A DNA stretch of 64,000 nt from Symbiodinium sp. CCMP2592 (lineage: Eukaryota; Sar; Dinophyceae; Suessiales; Symbiodiniaceae), in assembly GCA_905221615.1 (NCBI GenBank), contig CAJNDT010005921.1, positions 260,501 through 324,500 of the forward strand, given 5' to 3'. Positions 35,592 through 46,318 of this stretch are shown here, one piece after another. A program made the position numbers and the translations under genes. Below the pieces are notes generated by a model. The model searched no databases. It was not told the DNA's origin and saw nothing but the letters and a program-made list of their open reading frames with translations. The stretch's first letter is position 1, and each line of letters begins with the position of its first letter.

Positions 35592-35822
35592 GTGGAGCAG
35601 CAGTATCACACTGCCAACAAGCGACTGGCAATTGCCAAGCGCATAGCTGGTTCAAGCAAGCAGCCGGATGAACTCCTCAAGTCCAAGGAACTTCTCAAAT
35701 CCGAGTTGGAAGCTGTTGAGGAAGCTCAATATGCTGCCAGAGCTTACACCCTGATGGTGCAATTGTTTGCGAAGGTGATTGACAGAGTCAGCAATGCAGT
35801 TGCCGAGAGGGAGGCGCAGAAG
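35592..35822 (+). CDS. Exon of RING-finger protein gene (coiled coil)
   Basis: Reads VEQQYHTANKRLAIAKRIAG, then a Lys/Glu/Leu heptad-like stretch (LLKSKELLKSELEAVEEAQY) and LMVQLFAKVIDRVSNAVAER. It ends near GCGCAGAAGA|GTATAA. The reading is continuous with the previous exon. It looks like an extended coiled coil. Confidence 0.5.
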
Positions 35823-36281
35823 AGTATAAGGCCCGAGTTCGTCAGTTCCATTGGCTGTCAGTGTCACGGCAAAAAAACAGCACGTGTTGTCGGGGTGAAA
35901 ATCCAACTCTGAGGACCTTTGCTTCTTTATTATGAGAGCGGCAACAAGTCCCTAAATGTGCAACACATAGCCAGAAAGAGGAATTGCTAGAAGCCGGGGC
36001 AAGGCACAGATCGCGGCCAAAGCGTGCTGCTCCCTGCCAAGCCTATCACCAATCCCTCGTGACAAGTATGTCCATCTTCGGGATTTCAGCAAGAAAGAAA
36101 GAGGCCTATGTAGTACAAAGCCAGGTGACACGGGTGCATGACGCGTTGCGAGGGTAAACACGCGGCACATGAAGGGTACCTTGTACCATGTTTGCATTGG
36201 CTAGTCGTTTCAGACTTTGATCCTTTCCTGATGTTTCCTTTATAGTATCTCATCCTGCATCACTGCCGGTTGCAAGTTTAG

Positions 36282-36462
36282 GAGCGAAGAGGCTACCACC
36301 TTGCCACGACCTCCTAAACTGGGCATTTATGCACCTTTGGATCGTGATGCCGTGATGCCTTTGGACATGACCCCTGAAGAGATGGAGAGCATTCAGCACA
36401 CAGAGCTCGCCTACAACGTCATGCGAGATCTGTGCCAAAAAGATCGGCTTTGCATCTACCAG
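36282..36462 (+). CDS. Exon of RING-finger protein gene (middle)
   Basis: After TTTAG the frame reads ATTLPRPPKLGIYAPLDRDA, then MTPEEMESIQHTELAYNVMR and ends LCIYQ at CAG|GTTCCT. No family is recognised. The acceptor phase is ambiguous: one choice needs a GA donor upstream, another a GT donor with acceptor at 36289. A further exon may lie near 36660-36720. Confidence 0.45.
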
Positions 36463-37254
36463 GTTCCTCGGCTTCTGCAAACGGCCAAGATAGAGTTGTG
36501 ACGCAACTTCTTAAAGCCTGGATTTTGCGCTTTCTCACTGAGCTGGTCATGTTTTCGAAGTCCTGGCAGGACTTTGAATCTCTTGTGATTTGTCTTTGTT
36601 CTGCAAGCAGAATCATGTATGTAAGACATGGTTGTCAAGGCAATGCTTTCTTCATGTCCTCCCGTTGGGAAAATATGATTGAGCTAACAGACTTGCCAGA
36701 TCAGTGCCAACCAAGAGGCTTTCTTGTGACGTGTTGGGAATTGCGCCCAAGCAGGCCTTGAAGTGAAGCCACTGCGGTTATCCTGGAGCTCATGCTCGAA
36801 GGTCCAGGTCGCATGACGTGATGCATGTGAATTAGCCGAGTAGCCCGTCGGGCCGTGTCGGCCATGATGGCTTGTGGATCGTGGTCACAAGAAGGACCTT
36901 GCCTCTCGCGTCAGTTTGGTAGAGTGTGTTGAGTCGGTGTTTTGTCGAGTCTTTCTTGGATGGTGAGTCTATTCGGGGCATGCCGGGCAGGCCGGCTCAA
37001 AGTCAACTCGTTTGCTTTCGAGTGCATTCCTGTGACAGCGTGGCGATCTCTTCTGGGCACTGATGGGATGTGCTAGATTTAATGCTGTGTGTCTTCAGCG
37101 CATAGTTTCCGTGACAGGCCGTTGTTGTGGCAGACCTGGAGATTGCGGTACTACCGTAAACTTCTCCGGGTTTTGGGTAGTTGATGCCTGTTTTTCACTT
37201 CCTGAATGGGGACTTGGAGATCGAGTTGTCGCATGTTGGTACAGTATGGTCTAG

Positions 37255-38030
37255 GCTTGTACGAAAACCTTGACACTGCATGCATTCTTGCCATTGCATG
37301 GGGCCTGCCCAAGGTGTTGCAGTTTGAGGACTGGATGAAAGAAGAGAAGACCAGCCTGCAGAAATGCCTCCCTAGCAGGGAGAGGATATTGCGGATGGCA
37401 GCTTACAATCGAATCGTGCGGTCCTTCAGATCGAGCCACTTCAATGAGGAGTTGCAAGCTCACAAAATCTGGAGAATCACGAATCTCGCAGAATACTACG
37501 ATCCACCAGGATCAGGCCAGGTGCCAGACTACGAGGGCCAATTCTCCATGTTTGCATTACCGGTTGGCTCCGAAGCCAGGGAGTCGGAACAGCCTGATGC
37601 CCTAGAGCGACATGATCGCGATGGCGATGATTCTCAGAAGCCGGATCAGCAGTGCCCAGCCATGGGTGCTGGCCACCACAGTGGTTCTGCTATCCTTGCA
37701 GAAGCTGACGTGCTGGATCAGGAAGCGGCTGCTCAAGACAGAGAAGCGTCCGAAGGGGTTGGACTGCTGGAAGGAATTTGCGTAGTCTGCATCGAGAAAT
37801 CCGCCCTCTTCGTCATGCACGAATGTGGTCATTTAATATTTTGCCCGGGCTGCCGGCGCAAGGCAGTCGCAAAAGCCTTGAAAGAATCCGGCAAGAGTCA
37901 ATGGAAATCAGTGAAGCCAGGACAGTTGTCGAACAAGGAGTTGGAGCGGACAAAGGTGCGGTGCCCTATTTGTCGTGAGGAGAGTGTGGCTGTCGCACAG
38001 AAAAAGTTCAGCGGCAAAGTGTACACCTGA
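37255..38030 (+). CDS. RING-finger (C3HC4) protein, C-terminal exon
   Basis: The open frame reads LYENLDTACILAIAWGLPKV at its start and runs to a TGA at 38028-38030. The first half is helical. An acidic low-complexity linker follows. The last 90 residues hold a RING finger: CVVC, then ECGH, then FCPGC, then CPIC, spaced as Cys-x2-Cys ... Cys-x-His-x3-Cys-x2-Cys-x36-Cys-x2-Cys. The 36-residue loop between the sixth and seventh ligands is long but within the RING range. This type usually acts as an E3 ubiquitin ligase, binding an E2 through the RING. Substrate and cell location cannot be told. Upstream exons at 35.3-36.5 kb probably belong to the same gene. Confidence 0.65.
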
Positions 38031-39404
38031 AGATCGTGTCTTCGAAGCTCGCGTTGGCTGATCTCTCCAGCACTCCGTTTTGAATGACATGTGAGATTTG
38101 AGTGGTGTTTCACCAAGCAGTTCCGACTGCAATCATAGTTGGCCCGGTGCCAGTTCATGATGCGTGAACAGAAAGCACATGTCTTTGCCTTCCTATCAAG
38201 TCACTTGATTTGCCGGTGGTGTTCGCGTGTCGGGACGGTCCTCTAAACTGGCAGGTGACAAGTTTTGCCGGCTCTGTTGCAGTCTCAGCCATCCACTGAA
38301 ATGTTTGGTTTGCATTGTGACCTGTTACGTCCATATCCTGGCATATCTTGACACCGGATTCGACTCAGTTAAGGTGTCTTCGATTTCTGAGAGGGGGCAG
38401 CAGCACATGGCCGGGCAGACTAGTCTACGGTGTGCCCAGAGTCTACCCTAAATTTGCCATGAGTCTGCCGTGTCTTGAGCTACTTGGAAATGCAAAGGGC
38501 ATTGTAAGCTTGCATGCTCAGTGGACGGTGGAAAATCCTACGCTTCTTCTGCCTGCTTCCTTGAACTTTTTGCACTGACCGTCGGGCTGTGGCAGCATAT
38601 GTTTCGAGGCCTTGCAGAGCCAGTGCTGCCGGGAGGGATGCTGCTTTTGTACCGGCCTCGTCGTCATTCGATATCGAGTTTCCAGTCCCAGATCTCTAGG
38701 CCTGGCTCCTTCAATCCAGTGCACGAGGGCCATGAGGACTGAGAAAGGTTGCCGTGCACATCACAGCAAGCCGCGGTGCGCCTGATATGTCGTAGGGCTG
38801 AACAAGGCTCGTGCAGGGTGCAGGATTTCGGCAGGACGGAATGATCGGAAGCAGTTGCACCAAGATTTCTGAATGCAAGTCCGAGTCCCTTTTGAGGCTT
38901 TTGAGGGGAGTCTGGACGCAAGGGTTCGGCCATATCACACGCGCACACAAGCCTATTGATGTTTGTGAAGCCCGTTGTCGGATCTTACATGAACCGTTTG
39001 CCTGTTAACTGGTGCCTCGCTTTCCGGCCAGTTCCTTTACAAGTGAGTCTTGAACAAGGAGTTCGAAAGCAGTGGGGTTTGCACACCAACCCCATCCTGG
39101 CATTCCGGTTGAGCAATTCGGGTCGGGTTGTACTTGCCAACTGGGGGTGTGATGCATTGACAATGCTCCGCCCTCAAGAGGGCAAACACTGACGAGCCCT
39201 GTGTGTCTGGCTTCTGCACGTGTTTGAAAAAGAGGCTTGGGCTGCCTTCTTCAACCAAGCAAGTGTTTTGAGCGCGGAGCGCGCGCAATGATGCAACAGC
39301 TGCACACTTCTCGATTGTGCAGGCGCCAGGTGGGAGAACTCACCCCTCTCCCATGTAGCCTCGGTTGGTTGAGCGCCTTCCCTGGCACATCGAGAAGAAA
39401 ACAC

Positions 39405-39587
39405 TGCGGCACATTCGAGTGACGCAGAATGTTACTCACATGTCGGACTGGAATGCTGTACATTGTAATGTAGGTACATTGTAATGTATGTTTTTTACAT
39501 CGATGAAAAACATACATGACAATGTGCAGCATTCCGCAATTCCGTCCGACATGTGATTAACATTCCGCGTCACTCGAATGTGTCGCA
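39405..39587. mobile_element. Foldback MITE-like inverted repeat
   Basis: Two arms of about 90 bp are near-perfect inverse complements around a loop that itself contains ATCGAT. The outer ends GGCACATTCGAGTGACGC and GCGTCACTCGAATGTGTC match in 17 of 18 positions. The left arm has an internal 16-bp duplication (TACATTGTAATGTAGG). A 23-bp direct repeat (TGTGTGTCTGGCTTCTGCAC...) lies at 39200 and 39592, but the first copy is 200 bp outside the left arm, so it is not a target duplication of this element. Confidence 0.75.
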
Positions 39588-40065
39588 ATGCTGTGTGTCT
39601 GGCTTCTGCATGTGAGACCTCCAACCATTCCATGCAGGGCGACAATCTTTTCCTTCCAACCACGTCGATGAATGCACGATGATTCATCTTAAGATATCTC
39701 AAGGCGTGGAATAAGAGCAGCCCCGTAGCAAACCAGCCCCGAAGTAGTAACGCAAGCCAGCTGGTTGCTGTAACAGGCCGTCCCCCTGTCCCTTGCAACA
39801 GGAGCTTCGGCCCCAAGGCCTTCCTTTGACACCCTGAATCTTTTCTGGGTTGCTTAGCTTAAAAGACGGCTGTCCGGTCCTCCACTGTCCACTTGAGAGA
39901 TTCAGACCTACGATTCCAGCATGCGTGCCTCCGGACCCAACATCTTCAACCGACACCAAGACTCGGCAATCCGAAAGAAACCGTGAAAAACAGTTTCCGA
40001 CGAATGCCCCGCTGCTCCTTTGACAAAGACGAAGTCATCCGGCAGCCAGGCTTTTTGGGGCTTGA

Positions 40066-40130
40066 CGGCTTAAGGGTTTAGGGTTTAAAGCTTAGCGTGC
40101 AGGGTTTCGTGGTTTGCGGCTTAGGGTCTG
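40066..40130. repeat. Degenerate TTTAGGG-like tract
   Basis: TTAAGGGTTTAGGGTTTAAAG, then CAGGGTTTCGTGG and GGCTTAGGGTC. Two near-perfect units in a decayed context. Confidence 0.5.
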
Positions 40131-41349
40131 CACAGGTGTTAGCACGCTGTGCACTGTAGAGTCCTGCGAGTGTTTAAAGGGATGTAGAAGGTATCTTTCG
40201 ACGGCTTCCTTTGCCTGCCCGTGGGGGACCGGTTTTCTGCGCTGTAATTGAGCATAAATTATAAATGCCTCCTTCCCCCGTTTTCTGGCTTCCTGTGGTA
40301 GTTCCTGTTGCGCTGGTCGTGTGGTTGCTGATGCTGCCTGCGGTAACGTGTTCCTGTCACAAGCGTGCGAGGTTGGGTTGTATGCCGTTGATAAACCAAT
40401 AGCTCTTTATAGGTTTCGAGAAGGGATTGTGTGACCGGTCGTGAGTCAGCTTTGCTACCATCTTTCTAGATGAGCCGTTGTTGAATTCTTCCTCGTCCTG
40501 CCGTAACATACAGGTTCGAGGTGGGTGGGAGGGAGCACGTCCCATAGCATTGCTTGCAGCTGTTGCAAGCTTGTAGTTTTTGTCCGCAATGGTCCGTGGT
40601 ACGAAGCGGCTGCGCGCAGCTGCTACAGTTGACGAGCCTCCTAGTGCTGCTCTGCGTCTTCATGTCCTGCATTGTTGGCGCGCTGGGGCTGGCAGCACAG
40701 GCCGACAGATGTGGGATGAGACTATCATCTCAAACATGCGTCAGTTGGACAAGGGGCTGCACGTGCTTCAGCACCGTGGTTTCTTGACACCAGTGCCTTG
40801 GCAAGCTCTGGCCGCGCCCTCGCCTTGTGCGCCTCACTTATAGAATTATACCTGGCATCTACCGGCGAAGGCTAGCATTGACCAGCGCACCCTGGAGAGC
40901 ATTTCTCGTCCAGGAGGTTTATATCTCTGTTTCAGCACCTGCATCAGGACAGGCCCGGGCGGCAGCGCAGGAAAGATGCCCGATGCCATGCACACGGCAG
41001 TTCCCACGCCACCGTGCCACACCTTGCTGGCCCGATAACCCTGTTGAAACAGGACCCTCACCGCAGCATCCTGTCATTGAGCACACCCTCAGTCTGAGCA
41101 TCCAGCAATTACCAGAGAGACATCTGTCATTTGGCATCAAATCGACCGGCTCCGCTGCCCATGGCTTTCTCGGCACAGTGAACTCCAAAGCAGCAGCAGA
41201 GCCTTTCTCGTCTAACAAGGGCGTCACAGCCCCCTACCCCACTCAGGTGGCCGTCCGGCCCCAAAGCATCAAACATGTGGGGAAGCAAGTGGCAGGCGGG
41301 GGCTAGCAACCGCGCCTCAGAATTTTCACCCTCCACGTTGGAGGGCTCA

Positions 41350-42119
41350 GCGCCTCCATGTGGGGCGATCTCAAGGCCTTTCTTAGCACAGAGGGCGCTC
41401 AGTATGATGCTATCATGCTGCAGGAAACACATAAGACGGACAGTGGTGAGTTTCAAACACTTGGTTGGCAGGTCATTGGTGCTGCCACCTAAACTAAGGC
41501 GGATGGAGTCATGACACTCATAAACCCCAAACACGCCGGTGCCAGCATCAAATATGACATGATTTTGCCGGGCAGGGCGCTCAGGACGCAAATTAACACG
41601 CCTAAGGGCCGTGTTGAGCTGATCAAGGTCTACCAGCATGCGTGGTGATACCAGCAAAGCACGGAGCAAAATCTCACCCAAAGACACAAAGTGCTCGACA
41701 AAGTCACCCGCACCATTCAAAATATCGCACGCAGAGACACGCTTGTTGTCGCGGGCGACTCTAACGCTGAAACCACCTATTCGCATGGACACACTGGAAC
41801 GGCGCGCGCCAACACGGCCCGACATGTCGGAGCCGATGCCCCGGACCCCCTCTATTACCCGATTCCTTGAAGACTGCAGCCTCGTCGTACTCAACACCTA
41901 CCATAACAAACCCCCCCATACCTACTACGGACAGCAAGGCAAGAGTCAAATTGACTATGTGATGACCCGACAGCCCTCAGCGGACTCCAGAGCCAAGATG
42001 CCACTCATCTTTGAGCCGAACATAGGATGGAAAGACTTAGGACACAGAGCCATCAGTGCCACTGTGAGATTAACACAACATTATCATCTCCCACACATCA
42101 AGCAGCCGGCGCTTCTATG
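41350..42119 (+). pseudogene. LINE APE-type endonuclease domain, broken
   Basis: One frame reads WGDLKAFLSTEGAQYDAIML and QETHKTDSGEF (41358-41455), holding the QE(T/H) catalytic motif. A TAA at 41491 follows. Frames then shift to VVAGDSNAE (about 41750; the GDxN motif) and to SQIDYVMTRQ at 41945-41975 (SxIDY motif). LGHRAISATV at 42036-42065 is the terminal His motif. All four motifs of the endonuclease fold survive but in at least three frames. Confidence 0.7.
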
Positions 42120-44047
42120 ATAGAAGATCAATTGATGCCTCCATCCGTGCAGCCGACGCCAAATCTCAACAACTGCAGGAGAGAGTTGCCTCCCTCCTAG
42201 GAGCCGATTCGCCGGCCCTACATCCGGGTGACATCAACGAAGCTCTCCTTCAGGCTGCAACCGAGCTCGACCCCGCCGTCAAGTCTGATAGGCCATCCGC
42301 GACTGGGGATTTCTCAAGACTTTGGGAACTTCGACTTAGATTCAGCAGAGCCAAACCGTGTACCATGCTTGGTGTTCTTAAAGCATGGAAGCATTGGACA
42401 CAGTACAACAAGGCGGTTAAACAAGCCAGACAAACTGTCATCCAACAGAAGCGGAGCTTCACGGATGCACAGCTGCAGGAAGCCAAGACCTGCAAAGATC
42501 ACGGCGACCAGGCAGGGCCATACAAAGTCGTGCGAGCTCTCGCGCCTTGGAAGCCCAGGCAGCGTACTCAGCTTAGGACGGCTGATGGACAATTCCTCAG
42601 CTTCGCGCAAGAGCATGACAAGCTAATCTCCTACTTCACAGGCATCTTTGCACCGCAAGGTGTCATTACTAGGCGAGGCTCAGAAGCACGTGCCCTTCCC
42701 GATCAACCCTCTACGCTGCAAGCTCAGCTCGGGAAGCTTAAGATAGGCAAAGCCGTCCCGCCCAACTCAGCGCCCACCTCAGTCTGGAAATGCTGTGCGG
42801 GACCAATAGCGAATCAGCTCTCTTCCTTCATCAAGTACCAGCTCCCTACCAGTCCGGCCATGCCCAATGGTTGGACAGACGCGCATTTAGCACGCCTTCG
42901 TCCGATAGGGTTGATCAGACCGGACGGTAAGGCGGTAGCCGGCTCCCTTAAGGCTGCCCTAATCCCACAGGTTGAACAGGCCCTTATCAACAAACCTCAA
43001 TTCGCTTATCTTCAAGACCGTGATATAGGAGACTGTCTCAGCCGCATCAACAGATGCATTGAACACACTCTTGAAGCCCTGCAAGCCGCCAGGCAATCCA
43101 GGTTCGACAAGCGATTGAAAGTCGAGGCCGGGCAGTACGACCCCAAAGCCGCCCAAACTTTGGAGGGATGCATCGTCCTTTCAATAGATCTCTCGAAGGC
43201 ATTTGACTTAGTCAACAGGGACATGCTTGAAAGAAGCCTGCTTAGGGCCGGTGCCACGCCAGCCACCACAGCAGCGATCCTTGAGCTTCATGCAACGGCA
43301 AGTTACGTTATACGCTCAGGCGGGCAGCAGTCTGAAATCCCCACTCCTAGGGGGATTCGCCAGGGCTGCCGGTTGGCGCCGGCATTGTGGAGTATACTCT
43401 CAGCACAGATCCTTCAAGATTTACAAGATCAACTAGCCCTGCCAGACCTCAGTTCCTACACAGCATTCGCGGACGATACATTGGGGCACTGGAGTCACTG
43501 GAGGATCTGTTGCTTCGAAGACATGGCTGAATTCAACCGTCAGGCCCTCGCTTTGCTCAGGGTCTTGCAACAATACGGGCTGAAGTTGAATGAGGACAAG
43601 TCACAGCTCATCTTCCGACTCCAAGGAGCACTGGCACCCAAAGCCCTGAAGGGAAGAATCGTGGTGCATCAGCAAAAGAAATGTTGGCGGCCAATACTTC
43701 ATACCCATCGTCACTGAAATCAAGTATCTCGGGAACTACATCAGCCTGCGGAGGAGCTCTTCCACCCTCTCACTTCAGTTTCGTCTCTCGGAGGCCGATA
43801 ATCGGACGAGGCAGCTTGCAAGCAGGCGCATCATTCCTGTCCACATGCGGCTAGGAGTCTGGCAGACATGCGTCCTCTCCAGTGCACTGCACGGCCTTCA
43901 CGCCCACAAGCTTAGCCAAGCCGATCTGCTCACGCTCTCACAGTGGTATCACAGGCAGGTTAGGGCCGTCACGCACCAGCCCGCTCATCTGACCAAGATT
44001 AGCAACGAGGCATTGAGGCTCAGATACCAGCTTGTGAGCCCGCTGTG
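42119..44047 (+). pseudogene. LINE reverse transcriptase domain, one frameshift
   Basis: Open from about 42119 (read from 42365 as 450 codons). Motifs: RPIGLIRPDGKAVAGSLKAA (42898-42957); palm motif A VLSIDLSKAFDLVNRDM (43175-43225); TPRGIRQGCRLAPALWSILS (43342-43401), motif B; and YTAFADDTLGHW (43458-43493), motif C with Ala-Asp-Asp. The frame ends at 43717. The neighbouring frame carries on with TEIKYLGNYISLRRSSSTLS to 44047, so a one-base-type lesion near 43680 cuts the thumb. The LGxxIS motif past the lesion is intact. Confidence 0.8.
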
Positions 44048-44288
44048 ATCCTCCGAAACCGAGCACACCAAAAGCTTAAGTGTGTCACGCAAAGTCCTGG
44101 CTCACATCCGGGCAATAGCATCACTGCCAGGACGCATTGGGGCCAGCTCGTTCAGCATTTTGATGCGCTGATTGCAGCCACCAAAGCCAAGATACGTGAG
44201 CTTCCTAACAACCAACCCGCAGGAACACATGTATGCCTGCCTCGAGTGTGGGCAATACTTTCCCACCAACAAGACCAAACGATAACAC

Positions 44289-45584
44289 ATGGCGAGAAAA
44301 CATGGGATGAAGGTGCAGTTTCTCGACCCTGCGTTGTATCGAGCAGCAGACCACTCTATTCGTGGAATGCCGGAATGCACCCACTGCGGCAAGAGGATGG
44401 GCTCCATGCAGGCCCTCCGGAATTCCGCAATGCGTGCAACTGGCACGTCGAACCAAACGAGGACCTCGGTCAGGACCCCAAGGACGGGAACACTGCAGAG
44501 ATCACAACTGCTGAGCCAATGCCTCCCGGTCCCACTAAGGAAGCAGCAGCTCAAAGTATGCCACCTGCGGCCCCACACTGTGGAGCCGGACCCGTCAGAT
44601 GCCCACGACCCAGCGAAGCAGGGATTTGCAGTCTATAACAACCTGTCTCCGGACCTCCACAAGCATGACGCAGAGGACGTTCTGCGGGAGGCTACCACAC
44701 ATGCTGAGCACCAAAGACACCACTGCATCTTGTGCAACCAATGGGTAGTTGACAAGACTTCCATTAAAACGCACATCCTGCGCAAGCACACGTCGGCCTG
44801 GTATCAGTGTAACCTGACCATCACTGAAGCACTTGCTCCCTTCCAGTCGCTAATGATTCGGGACAAATCCTGCCCTTTATGCCTGAAACCGGTATACGTC
44901 GTCTTCAGACATCTGCTACAGTGTCCTGTTGTGGCCATGCAGATGGCATTTGCGCTTCGAGCTCAGCAGCTAGCAATTGATGTTCATTCTACTCAGCAAC
45001 ATGCCCTGCATATCACTCGGGTTCAGGCCAACGAGCACTTGAACAAGCCCAAGGCACTTGCAGCAACCACCATGGGAGCCCTGCTGCAATGCTGCTACAT
45101 CTGTAATGCATCGGTTGTTGACGTGCAGTCATGGCGAAGACACATGAAGCAGCAACACAAGCAGCTCTGGGCTCAACAGGAACCTCGCATCACAGCTGAG
45201 CTTCGGAACATCACCTTTGGCCGGCCTTGCCCTTTCTGCAGCACCGCCTTCCAGAAGACACCTGCTGTGCACGCCACAAAGTGCAAACCGTTGCTTCAAT
45301 TCGTCACGTGTGCCACTGCGGAGAGCCATGACAACGCCTCAGCAGCAAATCTCTCTACTCTACTTTTGTCGTCGGAATCCCCGTTTTGGCGCCGGCCAGC
45401 CAAAAGAAGGGCAGCCCGGATCCCGACAGAAGAACACGCAGACGACTCAGCAAACCATTCGGGGGACCGGCCCGCGCATCGCGGCAGCCGAAAAGGGGCC
45501 CGCCCACGGAGGAAGAAGAAGAGGAGACCGACGGAGACGAGCTTCCTCAGGATCACAAGGAAGGTCCGCCCAAGACCCCCCTGA
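44289..45584 (+). CDS. LINE C-terminal zinc-finger region
   Basis: A 431-codon frame. The credible part starts after about 44540. Cys/His pairs: CILCNQWVVDKTSIKTHILR (C2H2-type, 44729-44790), CPLCLKPV with a later His and Cys (44870-44925), CYICNASVVDVQSWRRHMKQ (C2H2-type, 45097-45160), and CPFCSTAF with HATKC (45229-45290). It then becomes Arg/Lys-rich (RKGARPRRKKKRRPTE). These fingers probably bind nucleic acid during target-primed reverse transcription. It belongs to the same element as the reverse transcriptase but is out of frame with it. Confidence 0.65.
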   Translation: MARKHGMKVQFLDPALYRAADHSIRGMPECTHCGKRMGSMQALRNSAMRATGTSNQTRTSVRTPRTGTLQRSQLLSQCLPVPLRKQQLKVCHLRPHTVEPDPSDAHDPAKQGFAVYNNLSPDLHKHDAEDVLREATTHAEHQRHHCILCNQWVVDKTSIKTHILRKHTSAWYQCNLTITEALAPFQSLMIRDKSCPLCLKPVYVVFRHLLQCPVVAMQMAFALRAQQLAIDVHSTQQHALHITRVQANEHLNKPKALAATTMGALLQCCYICNASVVDVQSWRRHMKQQHKQLWAQQEPRITAELRNITFGRPCPFCSTAFQKTPAVHATKCKPLLQFVTCATAESHDNASAANLSTLLLSSESPFWRRPAKRRAARIPTEEHADDSANHSGDRPAHRGSRKGARPRRKKKRRPTETSFLRITRKVRPRPP

Positions 45585-45746
45585 AGATGCTGGTCCAGCT
45601 CATCCTTCGCCACGAGTTCTCGATCCAGATGCTCGAGGCAGACCGCAGCTTCTGTCTATACCTCACGACCAAGGACAGCAGTCTGCTCCCGCAGCTCTTC
45701 AGCAGCATGGAAGGAACGCTACGAAAAGGGCGAGTGCGATGCACCG

Positions 45747-46223
45747 TTGAGAACCGCTCTGATGGGCGTGATGGCCATGGAACTTCGGGCCAGACTTCTC
45801 AAGACGACGGAGGAGAGGTTGAAACAACTCTGTCTCGACGCCGGATGGATGACGACGGACAGGGACAGGCAATGGAAATACCTGTCGTGGAGTGCAGCGG
45901 ATCAAAAACTACTTCCCACAACGAAAGAGCAAATGGATCACAAGCAACTCCTGAAAGACATCGACCAAGTGATTCAGCTCACCACTCAGCCAGGGCTCAT
46001 CCGCCGCTTCCACTCGCTTTGGCCGCTCAAAGAGTCGTACCAAACCGAGACAGTGATCATGCTCCTGACCCTCTCGATCCGCCCGGAGGCCAACGATCTT
46101 CACAAGCTCTTCTTCAAGCTGCAAGACCTAGCTGCGACACAACTGATCGGACTACGTCTTCGTCAGGAACGTGTAAAACCAAGTCAGCTCGTGGAAGCCT
46201 TGAAGAAGGCAAGCAAACGCTGA
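45747..46223 (+). CDS. LINE 3'-terminal helical domain
   Basis: 158 codons: ALMGVMAMELRARLLKTTEE, LKQLCLDAGWMTTDRD, VIQLTTQPGLIRRFHSLWPL, ending RVKPSQLVEALKKASKR and TGA. It overlaps, in another frame, the 310-codon frame 45386-46318. Its helical pattern and its resemblance to the last domain of known Symbiodinium LINE-like proteins make it the real frame here. Function unknown, perhaps RNA or particle binding. Confidence 0.55.
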   Translation: MRTALMGVMAMELRARLLKTTEERLKQLCLDAGWMTTDRDRQWKYLSWSAADQKLLPTTKEQMDHKQLLKDIDQVIQLTTQPGLIRRFHSLWPLKESYQTETVIMLLTLSIRPEANDLHKLFFKLQDLAATQLIGLRLRQERVKPSQLVEALKKASKR

Positions 46224-46318
46224 GGAAGTTCTTCAACCAGGGAGCCGTCGTTGCCGGCCCTGTCCCGAGCTCTGCACCCTCTGAGATGAATGCAGTGGTC
46301 ACATTGTCAGACCTATAG

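Larger units (their letters stand above)
38031..40820. other. Intergenic region with MITE and telomere-like tract
   Basis: No gene is supported. It contains the foldback element at 39405-39587 and a telomere-like stretch at 40066-40130. Confidence 0.55.
40827..46318 (+). mobile_element. Non-LTR (LINE) retrotransposon, damaged
   Basis: In order on +: APE-type endonuclease pieces (41.35-42.1 kb), reverse transcriptase (42.2-44.04 kb), Cys/His zinc fingers (44.6-45.3 kb), a basic linker, and a C-terminal helical domain (45.75-46.22 kb). Several frame changes separate these parts. The reading frame before 41.3 kb has no clear domain, so the 5' boundary is a guess; the 3' boundary is set at the last stop. 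No poly-A tail or target duplication was found. Confidence 0.75.
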
